Of a DNA stretch of 42,576 nt, positions 1 to 8,057 are shown piece after piece; position 1 is the stretch's first letter, and every line of letters begins with the position of its first letter. The notes below the pieces were generated by a model that was not told the DNA's origin, searched no databases, and saw nothing but the letters and a program-made list of their open reading frames with translations. A program made the translations under genes and the position numbers. The stretch is from JAUQQI01 sp042408785 (GTDB lineage: Bacteria > Chloroflexota > Dehalococcoidia > JAUQQI01): assembly GCA_042408785.1 (NCBI GenBank), contig JBHOQU010000082.1, forward strand, positions 1 to 42,576, read 5' to 3'.

Positions 1-195
1 GACGGTGCCCCGGTTCTGGATGGTCACCACCACCTCTTGACCCCGCTTGACCGTTAGGTTGGCCGGGTCGAACTTGAACTCGGTGGCCGTGACGGTGATT
101 CCGCCCCCGCCTCCGCCGCCCCCACCCGGGGCGCAGGCCGAAAGCAGGGCCGGCAGCACAACCAGCACAGCCGCCACTAACAAGGGAATCCGCAT
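1..195 (-). CDS. Cupredoxin-like lipoprotein, C-terminus outside window
   Basis: The first 65 codons are visible, reading from an ATG at 195 down to the window edge. The N-terminus is a lipoprotein signal (hydrophobic stretch ending LLSAC) followed by a run of eight glycines as a flexible tether. After that comes ITVTATEFKFDPANLTVKRG, the first strands of a plastocyanin/sulfocyanin-type cupredoxin. The copper ligands lie beyond the edge. An AGGGAGG ribosome-binding site sits 5 bases before the ATG. It follows actE by 58 bases on the same strand, so it is probably an outer-surface electron carrier receiving electrons from alternative complex III. A cytochrome oxidase subunit II-like role cannot be excluded without the rest. 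Confidence 0.75.
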   Translation of the reverse strand, partial: MRIPLLVAAVLVVLPALLSACAPGGGGGGGGGITVTATEFKFDPANLTVKRGQEVVVTIQNRGTV

Positions 196-253
196 GCCTT
201 GCCTCCCTCTAGTTACAGTTTTCACAATTAATTTTAACCTCTGGCCTCCGGTT

Positions 254-784
254 CTAGCGGCCCTGCAGGGACCGGATGAAGGCCACCAGGGCCCAGCGGT
301 CGGATTCGGAGATCAGGTTGCGCCAGGGCGGCATGTAGCGGGTGCCGTCCCGCTCGACCCCGTTAGTAATGTACCAGAAGAGCTCGCCGTCGGTCCGGCT
401 CAAAACCGGCTCGGCGGTCAGGTCTGCCGGCAGGGGCTTCTGGGCGGCCCGGAAGTAGGCGGCGATGATCCCGTTGCCCTTACCCTGGTCGCCGTGGCAG
501 GCGACGCAGTTGACGGCGAAGAGCTGGCGGCCCCGGTCGATGGTCTGCTGGTTGCGGGGCAGGGGGTTGGTCAGGTTCCGGGCCTGGTCCAGGGTGTAGT
601 CCACCTCCCGGCCGGTTATGGGGACCGCCCCCGGCGGGGGGCTCAGCCGGGGCGGCTCCTGCCGCCTGTAGCTCCACTGGTAGTGCATCTCGTTGAAGAT
701 GTCCAGAGGGTAGCTGCCCGGCAGGCAGGCCGAGGCGAGCAGGGCCAGGGGTATCAGGCCGAGAAGAAGCCGGGCCGGGCGCAT
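254..784 (-). CDS. actE: Alternative complex III subunit ActE, monoheme cytochrome c lipoprotein
   Basis: A 176-residue monoheme c-type cytochrome. The signal peptide ends in the lipobox LASAC (Cys20), so it is lipid-anchored outside the membrane. The heme motif is CVACH (Cys93, Cys96, His97), and Met150 in RYMPPW is the likely sixth ligand. The early segment EMHYQWSYRRQEPPR resembles the quinol-complex-anchoring N-terminus of ActE proteins. The ATG at 784 is chosen because it gives a proper signal peptide and starts 1 base after the actD stop codon; a longer open frame upstream is only actD read out of frame. In known complexes ActE takes electrons from pentaheme ActA and passes them to the oxidase or a mobile carrier. 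Confidence 0.9.
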   Translation of the reverse strand: MRPARLLLGLIPLALLASACLPGSYPLDIFNEMHYQWSYRRQEPPRLSPPPGAVPITGREVDYTLDQARNLTNPLPRNQQTIDRGRQLFAVNCVACHGDQGKGNGIIAAYFRAAQKPLPADLTAEPVLSRTDGELFWYITNGVERDGTRYMPPWRNLISESDRWALVAFIRSLQGR

Positions 785-785
785 C

Positions 786-1328
786 TTAACTCCCCTTCGG
801 CGGCCCGGCGATGACGTCGGCGGCCCCGGCCTCCCGCATGACCCGCTCCACCACCGGCACCCGGTCCGAGGTCGTCGAAACGACCACGCCCACGTAGCCT
901 TCGCTGATGCGGGGGTCGTAAAGCCCTGCCCCGAAGGCCGGAAGCCGCGACTCGAAAAGGATCCCCAGGATGGTGAAGAGGATGGCCCCCAGCATCGTCC
1001 CCTCGTAGAGGACGATGAGCATGGCCGGGATGGCGATGATGGGCTTGCCGTGGGTGACCAGGGGGTAGGCCATCTGCGTCCCGATGGTGAGGAGCAGCCC
1101 CACCGAGAAGCCGCAGAGGGCCCCGGCGATGGGGAAGATGTAGAGCCGGTGGGACACCGGCCTCTCCCCGAAGGCCCCTTCCGGGTACGGCGAGCTGGTG
1201 AGCACATCGAAGTCGTCTGGGGTTATTCCGGCCTTCGCCTCCAGCTGGTCCAGGGCCTCGGCGGCGGCTTCGGCCGAGGGGAAGAGCCCGAGCAAACTCT
1301 GCCGTTGCGCAACAACCATCTTTACCAC
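786..1328 (-). CDS. actD: Alternative complex III subunit ActD (DUF3341)
   Basis: A 180-residue membrane protein of the DUF3341/ActD family. It has a soluble N-terminal part of about 60 residues with the ferredoxin-like pattern LLGLFPSAEAAAEALDQLEA, two transmembrane helices (about 62-85 and 98-125), and a C-terminal soluble tail ending VIAGPPKGS. ActD has no cofactor; in solved complexes its helices pack beside ActC. It lies 1 base after actC and 1 base before actE, so all three are surely cotranscribed. The start at 1328 is the first in-frame Met after the actC stop; the Met four codons in is an alternative. Confidence 0.9.
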   Translation of the reverse strand: MVKMVVAQRQSLLGLFPSAEAAAEALDQLEAKAGITPDDFDVLTSSPYPEGAFGERPVSHRLYIFPIAGALCGFSVGLLLTIGTQMAYPLVTHGKPIIAIPAMLIVLYEGTMLGAILFTILGILFESRLPAFGAGLYDPRISEGYVGVVVSTTSDRVPVVERVMREAGAADVIAGPPKGS

Positions 1329-1329
1329 C

Positions 1330-2700
1330 TCACTCGCGGATTACTCCGGGCACGGTCACCTTGCCCACCTTGATCTCGGCGGCAAAGACCTGGCTCTCCT
1401 TCTGCTCGTAAATGGGGATGATGGGGAAGATCTTGGCAAACAGGAACACCCCGAGGGCCACCAGCCCAAAGGACCCGATGACCAGGCCCCACTCGGGGAG
1501 CTGGGGCTGGTAGAGGCTCCAGCTGAACTGCAGGGTCTGCTTGTACTGCAGGGCCGGAACGATGAGAATATACCGCTCCAGCCACATCCCGATGTTTATC
1601 AAAATCGACGTCAAAAACATCATGGTGACGCTGCGCCGCACCGACCGCATCATCAGCAGGGGCACGGGCAGGACGTAGGCCGTGAGGAGGAAGATAACGA
1701 ACAGGGCGCTGAAGGGCCACTCGAAGACCCTGGCCTGCCAGATTTGGACCTCGGTGTCTTCCCGGGCGTAAAGCCCGAAGATGAAGTCCAGCAGGAAGAA
1801 GTAGAACCAGGCGTTGCCCACCACCAGGAGCAGGCGGCCCAGGGCGTCGAAATGGTCCGGCCGGATGTAGTTGTGCAGTCTGAACATGAAGCGCAGGATC
1901 GCCATGAGGGTGGCCACGGCCGCCACCCCCGACCAGACCGCCCCGATTACGAAGTAGGGGGCGAAGACCGTGGAGTGCCAGCCGGGGACCAGGGCCATGG
2001 CGAAGTCGAAGGACACGATGCTGTGGACCGAGACGAAGACGGGCAGGATCAGGCCCGAAAGGAGGATTCCGGCCAGGGTCTGGAGCCGCCACTGCCGGGG
2101 ATTCCCCCGCCACCCCAGGGCGAGGATGCCGTAGAAGGTCCGCCGCCAGCCGGTGCTCCGGTCCCGGGCCACGGCCAGGTCGGGGATAAGGACCGAGTAG
2201 ATAAACAGGCTGCTTCCCGTCAGGTAGGTGAAGATGGCGCTGGGGTCCCAGATGAGGGGGGAGCGGACGTTGGGCCAGATGCCCCGGAAGAAGTCGTAGG
2301 GAAAGACCCAGTAAATTACCCGCCAGAACCGCCCCACGTGGACGGCGGGGTGGAGGGCGGCAGTGGCCAGGGCAAAGACGGTTAAGACTTCGGCCGCCCG
2401 GGTCACCGGTCGGCGCCACTCGGCCTGGGTAAGCCGCAGGATCGCCGAGATCATCACGCCGGCGTGGCTTATCCCGACCCAGAACACGAAGTTGGTGATC
2501 TCAAAGGCCCACATCACCGGCCAGTTCTCACCCCACACCCCCACCCCGGTGGCGATAAGGTAGACCACCGAAATAAACCCGGCCCCGAAGACCAGCCCCA
2601 GCAGCATAAGCACGCCCCAGAACCAGACGGGGGTGTGCAGGACGAAATCTAAAAGCTCCCGGTTAATCTGCCGGTCGGATAAGACAGGTCGCTCTTGCAT
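1330..2700 (-). CDS. actC: Alternative complex III subunit ActC, NrfD-family quinol-oxidising membrane protein
   Basis: A 456-residue polytopic protein of the NrfD/PsrC family with about ten transmembrane helices. It carries typical ActC signatures: GVWGENWPVMWAFEITNFVF, WVGISHAGVMISAILRL, WPNVRSPLIWD and IPDLAVARD. In known complexes this subunit holds the periplasm-facing quinol site and a possible proton path. It follows another NrfD-type gene by 6 bases and precedes actD by 1 base. The order here, with two NrfD genes directly after the iron-sulfur gene, differs from the usual act order in which actF follows actE. Confidence 0.9.
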   Translation of the reverse strand: MQERPVLSDRQINRELLDFVLHTPVWFWGVLMLLGLVFGAGFISVVYLIATGVGVWGENWPVMWAFEITNFVFWVGISHAGVMISAILRLTQAEWRRPVTRAAEVLTVFALATAALHPAVHVGRFWRVIYWVFPYDFFRGIWPNVRSPLIWDPSAIFTYLTGSSLFIYSVLIPDLAVARDRSTGWRRTFYGILALGWRGNPRQWRLQTLAGILLSGLILPVFVSVHSIVSFDFAMALVPGWHSTVFAPYFVIGAVWSGVAAVATLMAILRFMFRLHNYIRPDHFDALGRLLLVVGNAWFYFFLLDFIFGLYAREDTEVQIWQARVFEWPFSALFVIFLLTAYVLPVPLLMMRSVRRSVTMMFLTSILINIGMWLERYILIVPALQYKQTLQFSWSLYQPQLPEWGLVIGSFGLVALGVFLFAKIFPIIPIYEQKESQVFAAEIKVGKVTVPGVIRE

Positions 2701-2706
2701 GGCCCC

Positions 2707-4071
2707 TTACTCCGGTTTGGCAACTACGGCGGCTTCCGTCCGCAGGTACGGGATCGCCCGGGAGAGGAGGAGGGCCTGGCGCACCTCCCAGAGGGCGAGC
2801 AACGGCACCAGCCGGACGGCCAGCAGGTAAACCAGAACCGCGCCCGAAATCGCCCCGGCCAAAATCATGATGTCCACCACGTCGGGGATATAAGGGCCGG
2901 GGACCCTCTCGAGCATATGCCCGAAGACGTTCTCCACCGAGAAGGCGGCGCTGTAAAGGCGGATCCGGTCAAGCAGAAGTCCAAAGAGGATGCTTAAGGC
3001 CACCACCACGTTCCAGCGGATACTGCGCCGGACGGGGAAGATTAACAGCATGATGAAGGGTATCAGCCAGACGAAGAGAAACTCCACGATAAAGAGCCCC
3101 AGGTATGGCCCCCCGTAAAGGATGGTGAGCACGGCGATTTCCCGGGGCGTCCGCCCGTACCACAGGGTAAGAAACTCGGCGAAGTGAAAGTACATCCACA
3201 GCAGGGTAAGGGCCAGCATCAGCTTGGCGACGCCCCAGAAGGGGTCCACGCTTATATACGCCTCCAGCCGGCCGAAGCGCCGGACCAAGGCCATGACCAG
3301 GATGGCCGTGGCGCACCCGGCCTGGAGCCCGTCGATCCCGTGGAGGGCCGGGAAGATGGCTGAGTGCCAGCCCGGAATCTGGCTCATGGCAAAATCCGTG
3401 GCAAAGACGGTGTGGGCCCCCACGTAGGCCATCAGGTAAAAGGCGCTCAGCAGCGTCATTCCCTTTTCCAGGACCCGCCACTGCCGGGTGGTTCCCGGCC
3501 AGGCCTCCGCCCCCCTTAAGTCCCCCGCCAGGGCCTTCACCATCGCCCGGTCGGGCCGGGCCGAAAGGAACACCAGCCCGAGGCCCGCCAGGAAGAGGGC
3601 ACCCAGAATCACCAGGTTCCAGACCAGGGGGATGCCCAGGGGGGAATCGAAGTAAAGGCTCGGCCGGCCGAAGGTTGGGGGCAGGACCAGGGCGGCCGGG
3701 ATGACCATCAGCACCGAGACGAGGCCGGCCAGGGAGCACATCTCCAGGGCCCGGGCCACCGGCCGCCGCCAGTGGCCCTTGGCCAGCCGCCCGGCCACGG
3801 CCACCACCGGGGCGGCCTGGAAGGTCGAAAGGATGAAGGCGATCGCCGCCCCGAAGTAGGCCCAGCGCTCCCGGTGCTCGAAGCCGCCCGAAAGGCGCAG
3901 GATAAAGCCCGCCACACCGAGCAGGAAAAGGATCCCGAAGAAGGCCACCGCCAGGCCATAGGCCCCGCCCGGGCGCATCAGCCGCCGGCCGTCGGCCACC
4001 ACCTGGGCCGGCGGCACGGTGATGACGTGGGGGCGGTAGTGGTGTACGGCCCTATGCGTGTTCCTCGGCAT
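2707..4071 (-). CDS. Second NrfD-family membrane subunit of alternative complex III (ActF-like)
   Basis: A 454-residue protein with about ten predicted membrane helices. It is related to ActC but clearly distinct: FATDFAMSQIPGWHSAIFPALHGIDGLQ matches the ActC region around its PGWHSTVFAPYFV. The N-terminus carries about 30 polar residues before helix 1. The ATG overlaps the end of the iron-sulfur gene by 20 bases, which suggests translational coupling. Alternative complex III contains two NrfD-type subunits, ActC and ActF. Because ActC is the next gene, this one most likely fills the ActF place, although its position is non-canonical. It lacks the strict ActC signatures, so whether it binds quinol is open. 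Confidence 0.8.
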   Translation of the reverse strand: MPRNTHRAVHHYRPHVITVPPAQVVADGRRLMRPGGAYGLAVAFFGILFLLGVAGFILRLSGGFEHRERWAYFGAAIAFILSTFQAAPVVAVAGRLAKGHWRRPVARALEMCSLAGLVSVLMVIPAALVLPPTFGRPSLYFDSPLGIPLVWNLVILGALFLAGLGLVFLSARPDRAMVKALAGDLRGAEAWPGTTRQWRVLEKGMTLLSAFYLMAYVGAHTVFATDFAMSQIPGWHSAIFPALHGIDGLQAGCATAILVMALVRRFGRLEAYISVDPFWGVAKLMLALTLLWMYFHFAEFLTLWYGRTPREIAVLTILYGGPYLGLFIVEFLFVWLIPFIMLLIFPVRRSIRWNVVVALSILFGLLLDRIRLYSAAFSVENVFGHMLERVPGPYIPDVVDIMILAGAISGAVLVYLLAVRLVPLLALWEVRQALLLSRAIPYLRTEAAVVAKPE

Positions 4072-4774
4072 GGGGGTCCACCTTTTTAAGATAGATTACG
4101 CCGGGGTCGGTGCCCAGGGACTCCATCACCCGGTACCGGCGCCGGTCCCGGGCCAGCTGGGCCGCCCGGGTGGTGGGGTCGGCCAGGTTGCCGAAGACCA
4201 GCGCCCCGGTGGGACAGGCCTGGGCGCAGGCCGGCTGGAACTCCTGGTCCCGGAGCTCCCGGCCCTCGGCCCGGGCCTTCCGGGCCGCCCGCCGGATCCG
4301 CTGGATGCAGAAGGTGCACTTTTCCATAATGCCCCGGCCCCGAACGGTCACGTCCGGGTTTAGGTAGTTGTAATACGACTCCGGCCAGCGGGGCTCCCAG
4401 AAGTTGAATATCCGGGCGTTGTAAGGGCAGTTGTTCTGGCAGTAGCGGGTGCCCACGCACCGGTTGTAAACCTGCACGTTTAAGCCCTCGGTGTCGTGGT
4501 GGGTGGCGTAGACCGGGCAGACCGGCTCGCAGGGGGCGTTGGTGCAGTGCTGGCAGAGCATCGGCAGAAAGCGGGCCTTTAAGTTCGGGTATTCGCTGCC
4601 CTCCCAGTAGCGCTCGACCCGAATCCACTCGAAGGCCCGCCGCTGCAAGAAGAGGTCTTCGGTGTTGATGGGCAGGTTATTTTCCGTCTGGCAGGCCACC
4701 ACACAGGCCTGGCAGCCCGTGCAGCGGTCGAGGTCGACCACCATCCCCCAGCGGATCTGCTGTTGCTGGACCAT
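4052..4774 (-). CDS. actB: Alternative complex III iron-sulfur subunit (ActB2, split ActB)
   Basis: A 240-residue DmsB/PsrB-like ferredoxin. Four cysteine groups are visible: CTGCQACVVAC (18-28), CQHCTNAPCEPVCP (74-87), CVGTRYCQNNCPYN (106-118), and CTFC plus CAQACP near residues 150-195. In the third group the second cysteine is Thr109, the signature of a [3Fe-4S] cluster. The set therefore fits three [4Fe-4S] and one [3Fe-4S] centre, as reported for ActB. In most characterised complexes this domain is fused to the molybdopterin-like domain; here it is a separate gene 26 bases downstream of it. It should pass electrons between the quinol site and ActA. There is no Tat signal of its own, so it probably travels with ActB1. 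Confidence 0.92.
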   Translation of the reverse strand: MVQQQQIRWGMVVDLDRCTGCQACVVACQTENNLPINTEDLFLQRRAFEWIRVERYWEGSEYPNLKARFLPMLCQHCTNAPCEPVCPVYATHHDTEGLNVQVYNRCVGTRYCQNNCPYNARIFNFWEPRWPESYYNYLNPDVTVRGRGIMEKCTFCIQRIRRAARKARAEGRELRDQEFQPACAQACPTGALVFGNLADPTTRAAQLARDRRRYRVMESLGTDPGVIYLKKVDPHAEEHA

Positions 4775-4800
4775 AACCGTTACTCCCCGCGCAAAGGCTC

Positions 4801-7056
4801 CTAACCCCGGGTTACCTGGACGGGCCGCTCGTGCTCGAAGCCGAAGGGCGGCACCGCCCCCTCGTACTTGACCACCCGGGCCCGCCGGCCCGTGCGGACC
4901 AGCCGGACCCGGGTTGCGGCGTAGGCCAGCGCCCCCGAGTCCTCGTCGGTAAGGGGCGCCAGGATCCCCAAAACGTTGGCCCCCCGGCCCTGGGCGTAGC
5001 GGCCGTAGTGGCGCTGACCCCGGCCCAGGGGCACCGCCACAACCCCGGGGGGCATCCCCAGGTTGATATAGACGGGAACCTCGATCCGACCCACCGGCGA
5101 CTCCACCGCTACCGCGTCCCCCTCGGCCAGTCCCAGCCGGCGGGCAGTCTCAGGCCCGACCTCGGCCCAGGTGTGCCAGACCAGGGTGGTTACCGGCTCG
5201 GGTACGGCCTGAAGCCAGGGCAGGCCCGCCAGCGGCCCGCCCGAGGCCACCCCGATGGGCTCGAAGGGGATGAGCACCAGGGGGTACTCCCGGGCGTCGC
5301 CCTGGAAGCGGGCCACGGGCGGCTGGGCCGGAAGGCTTGGGGGCGTCGGGACGGCCTCCACGGCCGCGGCCGTATCCCACCAGCCGCCCCGCTGGAGCAC
5401 CCCGTTCCAGAAGGCCTCAAAGTCCGCCGCCTGAACCGAGCCCCGGCCCGAGCGGTGGAGCTGGCGGGCCCCCTCCCGGATCGCCTCCCGCAGGTTCGGC
5501 CAGGGCAGCTCCGCCTGAAGCCGCCCCCCAACGGCGCGGGCCAGGCCCAGGAGCACGTCAAAGAAGGAGCGGCTGTCGTAGAAGGGGTTGACAATGGGCT
5601 GCTGGAAGCCGATGACCGGGTAGCTGGGGGCCGGGTCGGTCACCTCGTCCCCCCAGTCTTCCAGGTAGGTGTGGGCGGGCAGGACCAGGTCGGCGTAGGC
5701 GGCGGTATCGTCCAGCAGGGTCGCGAAGCTGACGATATACCCGGCGTTGCCCACCACCTTCTCGAACCCCAGGTACTGCAGGTGGTAGACGGGGTCGGCA
5801 TCAAACAGGATCAGCAGCTGGACCGGCCTGGGCCGGCCGGTCTCCAGCCGGGAGATGAGGGCCTGCCACTGGCTTACCGTCGCCGGGTTCGGGGTGTACG
5901 GAACGTCCCCGTAGGGGGGCCTGGCCACCAGCCGCACCGGCCGGCCCAGGCCCACACTGCCCACCAGGTAGTTGAGGGCGTAGGCCGCCACCAGGTTGAA
6001 GGTGCCGTTGGTGTGGGCCCCGGCCGCCCCGCCGGCGATGGCCACCGCCGGCCGGGTGCGGCCGAAGGCCCGGGCCACCTCCCGGATCCGCTCCGGGGGA
6101 ACCCCGACGGCCTCACTGACCAGTTCGGGCTGGAACGGGTTGAAGGCCGCCGGACCGGCGCCGGCCGTCAGGGCCTGAACGGCGGCCGGGTTGGCCAGGT
6201 TCTCGTTTACCAGGACGTGGGCGATGCTCAGGGCCAGAAGGCCCTCGCTTCCGGGCTTTACGGCCAGCCAGTCATCGGCACTGGCAGCCGTGGTGGAAAA
6301 CCTGGGGTCGACGTGAACCAGGGTTCCCCGGGTGCCGGGCCGGCCCTGGCGGAAGTCGCCGTAGCCCCGGCTGTAGCGGACGGGGGAGACCCAGGTTCCC
6401 AGAAAGTCGGCCCCGAAGGAGAGGACGTAATTGGCCTGCTCCAGGGCGAAGTCCACCAGGAAATCCGAGCCGAAGGCCCGGCGCTGGGCGGCCCGCACCA
6501 CCGTCTGGTCGGGGGTGGCCAGCTGGAGGTGGTCGGCCCCGAGGGCCCGGGCAAACCGGCGGACGATTTCGGCCCGGTAGCCGGTCAGGGGCCCGGTGAC
6601 GATGACCACAGTATTTCCGGCCTGCTGGCCGATAAGGTTCTGAAGGCGCTGGGTGAGCTCCCGCAGGGCCTCGTCCCAGGAGGCCGGCCGGAATTCGGCC
6701 CGGCCCCGCTCGCCGGTGCGGATCAGTGGCCGGGCGACCCGGTCCGGGTGGTAGAGGAGCTGGACCCCGGCCAGGCCCCGGGCGCAGAGCCTGCCCCGGT
6801 TCAGGGGGTGGTCGGGGTTGCCCTCAATCTTTTTGGCCCGGCCCTCCATTACCCGGACGATGATGCCGCAGCCGGCCGGGCACTGCCGGCAGACCGACGC
6901 GTACCAGGCGTCGTCTCCGGCCAGGACATCCTCGGGGATGCGGACCGGACTCTGAATCTGAAACTCCCGTTCGGGGATGCTACAGCCGGCAAAGACGACG
7001 GCCCCGGCCGCCGACGTGGCGGCGATTTTCATAAAGTCCCGTCGGGTAACGCCCAT
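4801..7056 (-). CDS. actB: Alternative complex III molybdopterin-oxidoreductase-fold subunit (ActB1, split ActB)
   Basis: A 751-residue protein of the molybdopterin oxidoreductase superfamily. The N-terminus has a twin-arginine signal (TRRDFMK) ending VVFAGC, so it may be a Tat-exported lipoprotein facing outward. A complete [4Fe-4S] binding pattern follows: Cys56, Cys59 and Cys63 in CRQCPAGC, and Cys91 in RLCARG. The catalytic-domain fold continues, with a C-terminal dinucleotide-binding-like part from about residue 590. In solved complex III structures the corresponding B1 domain has no molybdenum cofactor and serves as a structural domain. The retained cysteine set is therefore notable. 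It lies 12 bases after actA and 26 before the iron-sulfur gene. A true molybdoenzyme is the alternative, but the operon context argues against it. Confidence 0.9.
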   Translation of the reverse strand: MGVTRRDFMKIAATSAAGAVVFAGCSIPEREFQIQSPVRIPEDVLAGDDAWYASVCRQCPAGCGIIVRVMEGRAKKIEGNPDHPLNRGRLCARGLAGVQLLYHPDRVARPLIRTGERGRAEFRPASWDEALRELTQRLQNLIGQQAGNTVVIVTGPLTGYRAEIVRRFARALGADHLQLATPDQTVVRAAQRRAFGSDFLVDFALEQANYVLSFGADFLGTWVSPVRYSRGYGDFRQGRPGTRGTLVHVDPRFSTTAASADDWLAVKPGSEGLLALSIAHVLVNENLANPAAVQALTAGAGPAAFNPFQPELVSEAVGVPPERIREVARAFGRTRPAVAIAGGAAGAHTNGTFNLVAAYALNYLVGSVGLGRPVRLVARPPYGDVPYTPNPATVSQWQALISRLETGRPRPVQLLILFDADPVYHLQYLGFEKVVGNAGYIVSFATLLDDTAAYADLVLPAHTYLEDWGDEVTDPAPSYPVIGFQQPIVNPFYDSRSFFDVLLGLARAVGGRLQAELPWPNLREAIREGARQLHRSGRGSVQAADFEAFWNGVLQRGGWWDTAAAVEAVPTPPSLPAQPPVARFQGDAREYPLVLIPFEPIGVASGGPLAGLPWLQAVPEPVTTLVWHTWAEVGPETARRLGLAEGDAVAVESPVGRIEVPVYINLGMPPGVVAVPLGRGQRHYGRYAQGRGANVLGILAPLTDEDSGALAYAATRVRLVRTGRRARVVKYEGAVPPFGFEHERPVQVTRG

Positions 7057-7068
7057 CGTTAAACCCTC

Positions 7069-7635
7069 TCAGTAATGACAGACCCCGCAGTCGGTGGGCC
7101 CGTTGTTCTCCCGGTGGCAGTTGACGCAGTCGCCCATCTTGAGGGGCCGCACCTGCTGGACCCCCTCCTTGCCCACGTTTTCCACGGCCCCGTGGCAGGT
7201 GGCGCAGTCGAAGCCCCGCTGAATGTGGACGGAGTGGACGAAGCGGACGTGGTCGGGCAGCCGGTGGACGCGGTTCCAGTTGATGGGCTGATTCTGCTGC
7301 CAGTAGCTTATAAGCTTCTGGATTTCGGGCCGCTCGGTGGCCACCACCTGGTGGCAGAACATGCACTGCTCCACGGCCGGCACCGTCGCGGCCGCCCCGG
7401 TGGCCACGTTCCGGTGGCAGAAGGTGCAGTCGAGGCGGGCCACCTGCACGTGGACGTTGTGGGGAAAGGCGATGGGCTGGGTCACCTGGGGCCGCAGAAA
7501 GGCCGGCGGCAGGCCCGCGGCCGAGACGATGACCACCCCGAGCAGGGCCAGGGGAATCAGGGCGGCCACCAGCCCCCCGGCAATCAGTCCCCATCGTAGA
7601 ATGCGACGCGGCGCAACCCTCATCTGAGCCCCCAA
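7069..7635 (-). CDS. actA: Alternative complex III subunit ActA, pentaheme cytochrome c
   Basis: A 188-residue membrane-anchored cytochrome. One N-terminal helix (about residues 15-40) is followed by an outer domain with exactly five CxxCH heme sites: CTFCH (70), CMFCH (91), CATCH (144), CVNCH (170) and CGVCH (183, one residue from the C-terminus). Several spare histidines (59, 62, 129, 134, 137) can serve as distal ligands. This matches ActA, which forms the heme wire from the ActB clusters to ActE. The start at 7635 gives a Met-Gly-Ala-Gln-Met N-terminus; the second Met four codons in is an alternative. It is the first large gene of the operon. Confidence 0.93.
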   Translation of the reverse strand: MGAQMRVAPRRILRWGLIAGGLVAALIPLALLGVVIVSAAGLPPAFLRPQVTQPIAFPHNVHVQVARLDCTFCHRNVATGAAATVPAVEQCMFCHQVVATERPEIQKLISYWQQNQPINWNRVHRLPDHVRFVHSVHIQRGFDCATCHGAVENVGKEGVQQVRPLKMGDCVNCHRENNGPTDCGVCHY

Positions 7636-7651
7636 ATCTTGGGCTTAAAGG

Positions 7652-7960
7652 TTAAAAGGTGAACTTCGGGTAGAACTTGGCGATGACCCCGGGCGCAACC
7701 GTAAGGAACTGCACCAGGAAGAAAATGGCGGCCGCAAAGGCCACGGCCGCCAGGATATAAAAAACCGGCTGGAGCCGGCGGGCCCCGGCCGGGGCTTCAC
7801 CCGTGGCCGCTAGGGAGGGGATAAAACCAAAGCCAATAAGGAAAGAAAAGGCGGCGATGATGGCCAGGAGCAGGTAAATGGCCAGGTAAGTTATGGCCTG
7901 GAAGATCCCGGCCCAGGTGGCCGCATCGATAAAGGCCGGCTGTAAAGTCCAAGGGTCCAT
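7652..7960 (-). CDS. Small two-helix membrane protein leading the complex III operon
   Basis: A 102-residue protein that I cannot assign to a named family. It has two transmembrane segments (about 15-42 and 65-90) joined by a short polar loop, and ends APGVIAKFYPKFTF. The ATG at 7960 is chosen over an upstream in-frame start because AGGAG lies 5 bases before it and the extra residues of the longer form are Gly/Arg-rich. It is the promoter-proximal gene, 16 bases before actA. Small extra subunits of unknown role occur in alternative complex III, so an accessory or assembly role is possible. Confidence 0.75.
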   Translation of the reverse strand: MDPWTLQPAFIDAATWAGIFQAITYLAIYLLLAIIAAFSFLIGFGFIPSLAATGEAPAGARRLQPVFYILAAVAFAAAIFFLVQFLTVAPGVIAKFYPKFTF

Positions 7961-8028
7961 AGGCACTCCTGCCTTAAGTTTACGGCCCGCACCTCCCCCG
8001 GTGAACCGACCACCCACGGTGCCAATAA

Positions 8029-8057
8029 AAGATAGTGCAAATTCTCACAAATGTCAA
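8029..8057 (-). promoter_or_regulatory. Sigma-70-type promoter of the alternative complex III operon
   Basis: Read on the minus strand, TTGACA (8057-8052) and TATCTT (8034-8029) are separated by exactly 17 bases. Transcription would begin near 8022, about 60 bases before the ATG at 7960. The stretch is visibly A/T-rich against its surroundings and overlaps the last codon of the upstream Nudix gene. Confidence 0.75.

Noticed and set aside
254..1207. Long minus-strand open frame containing ActE
   Set aside because: The first 141 codons are actD read in another frame, rich in Ser/Pro/Trp; the real ActE start with a lipoprotein signal is at 784.
4831..7062. Long plus-strand open frame opposite ActB1
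   Set aside because: It is a G/P-rich shadow caused by the high G+C third positions of the real gene, with no recognisable domain.
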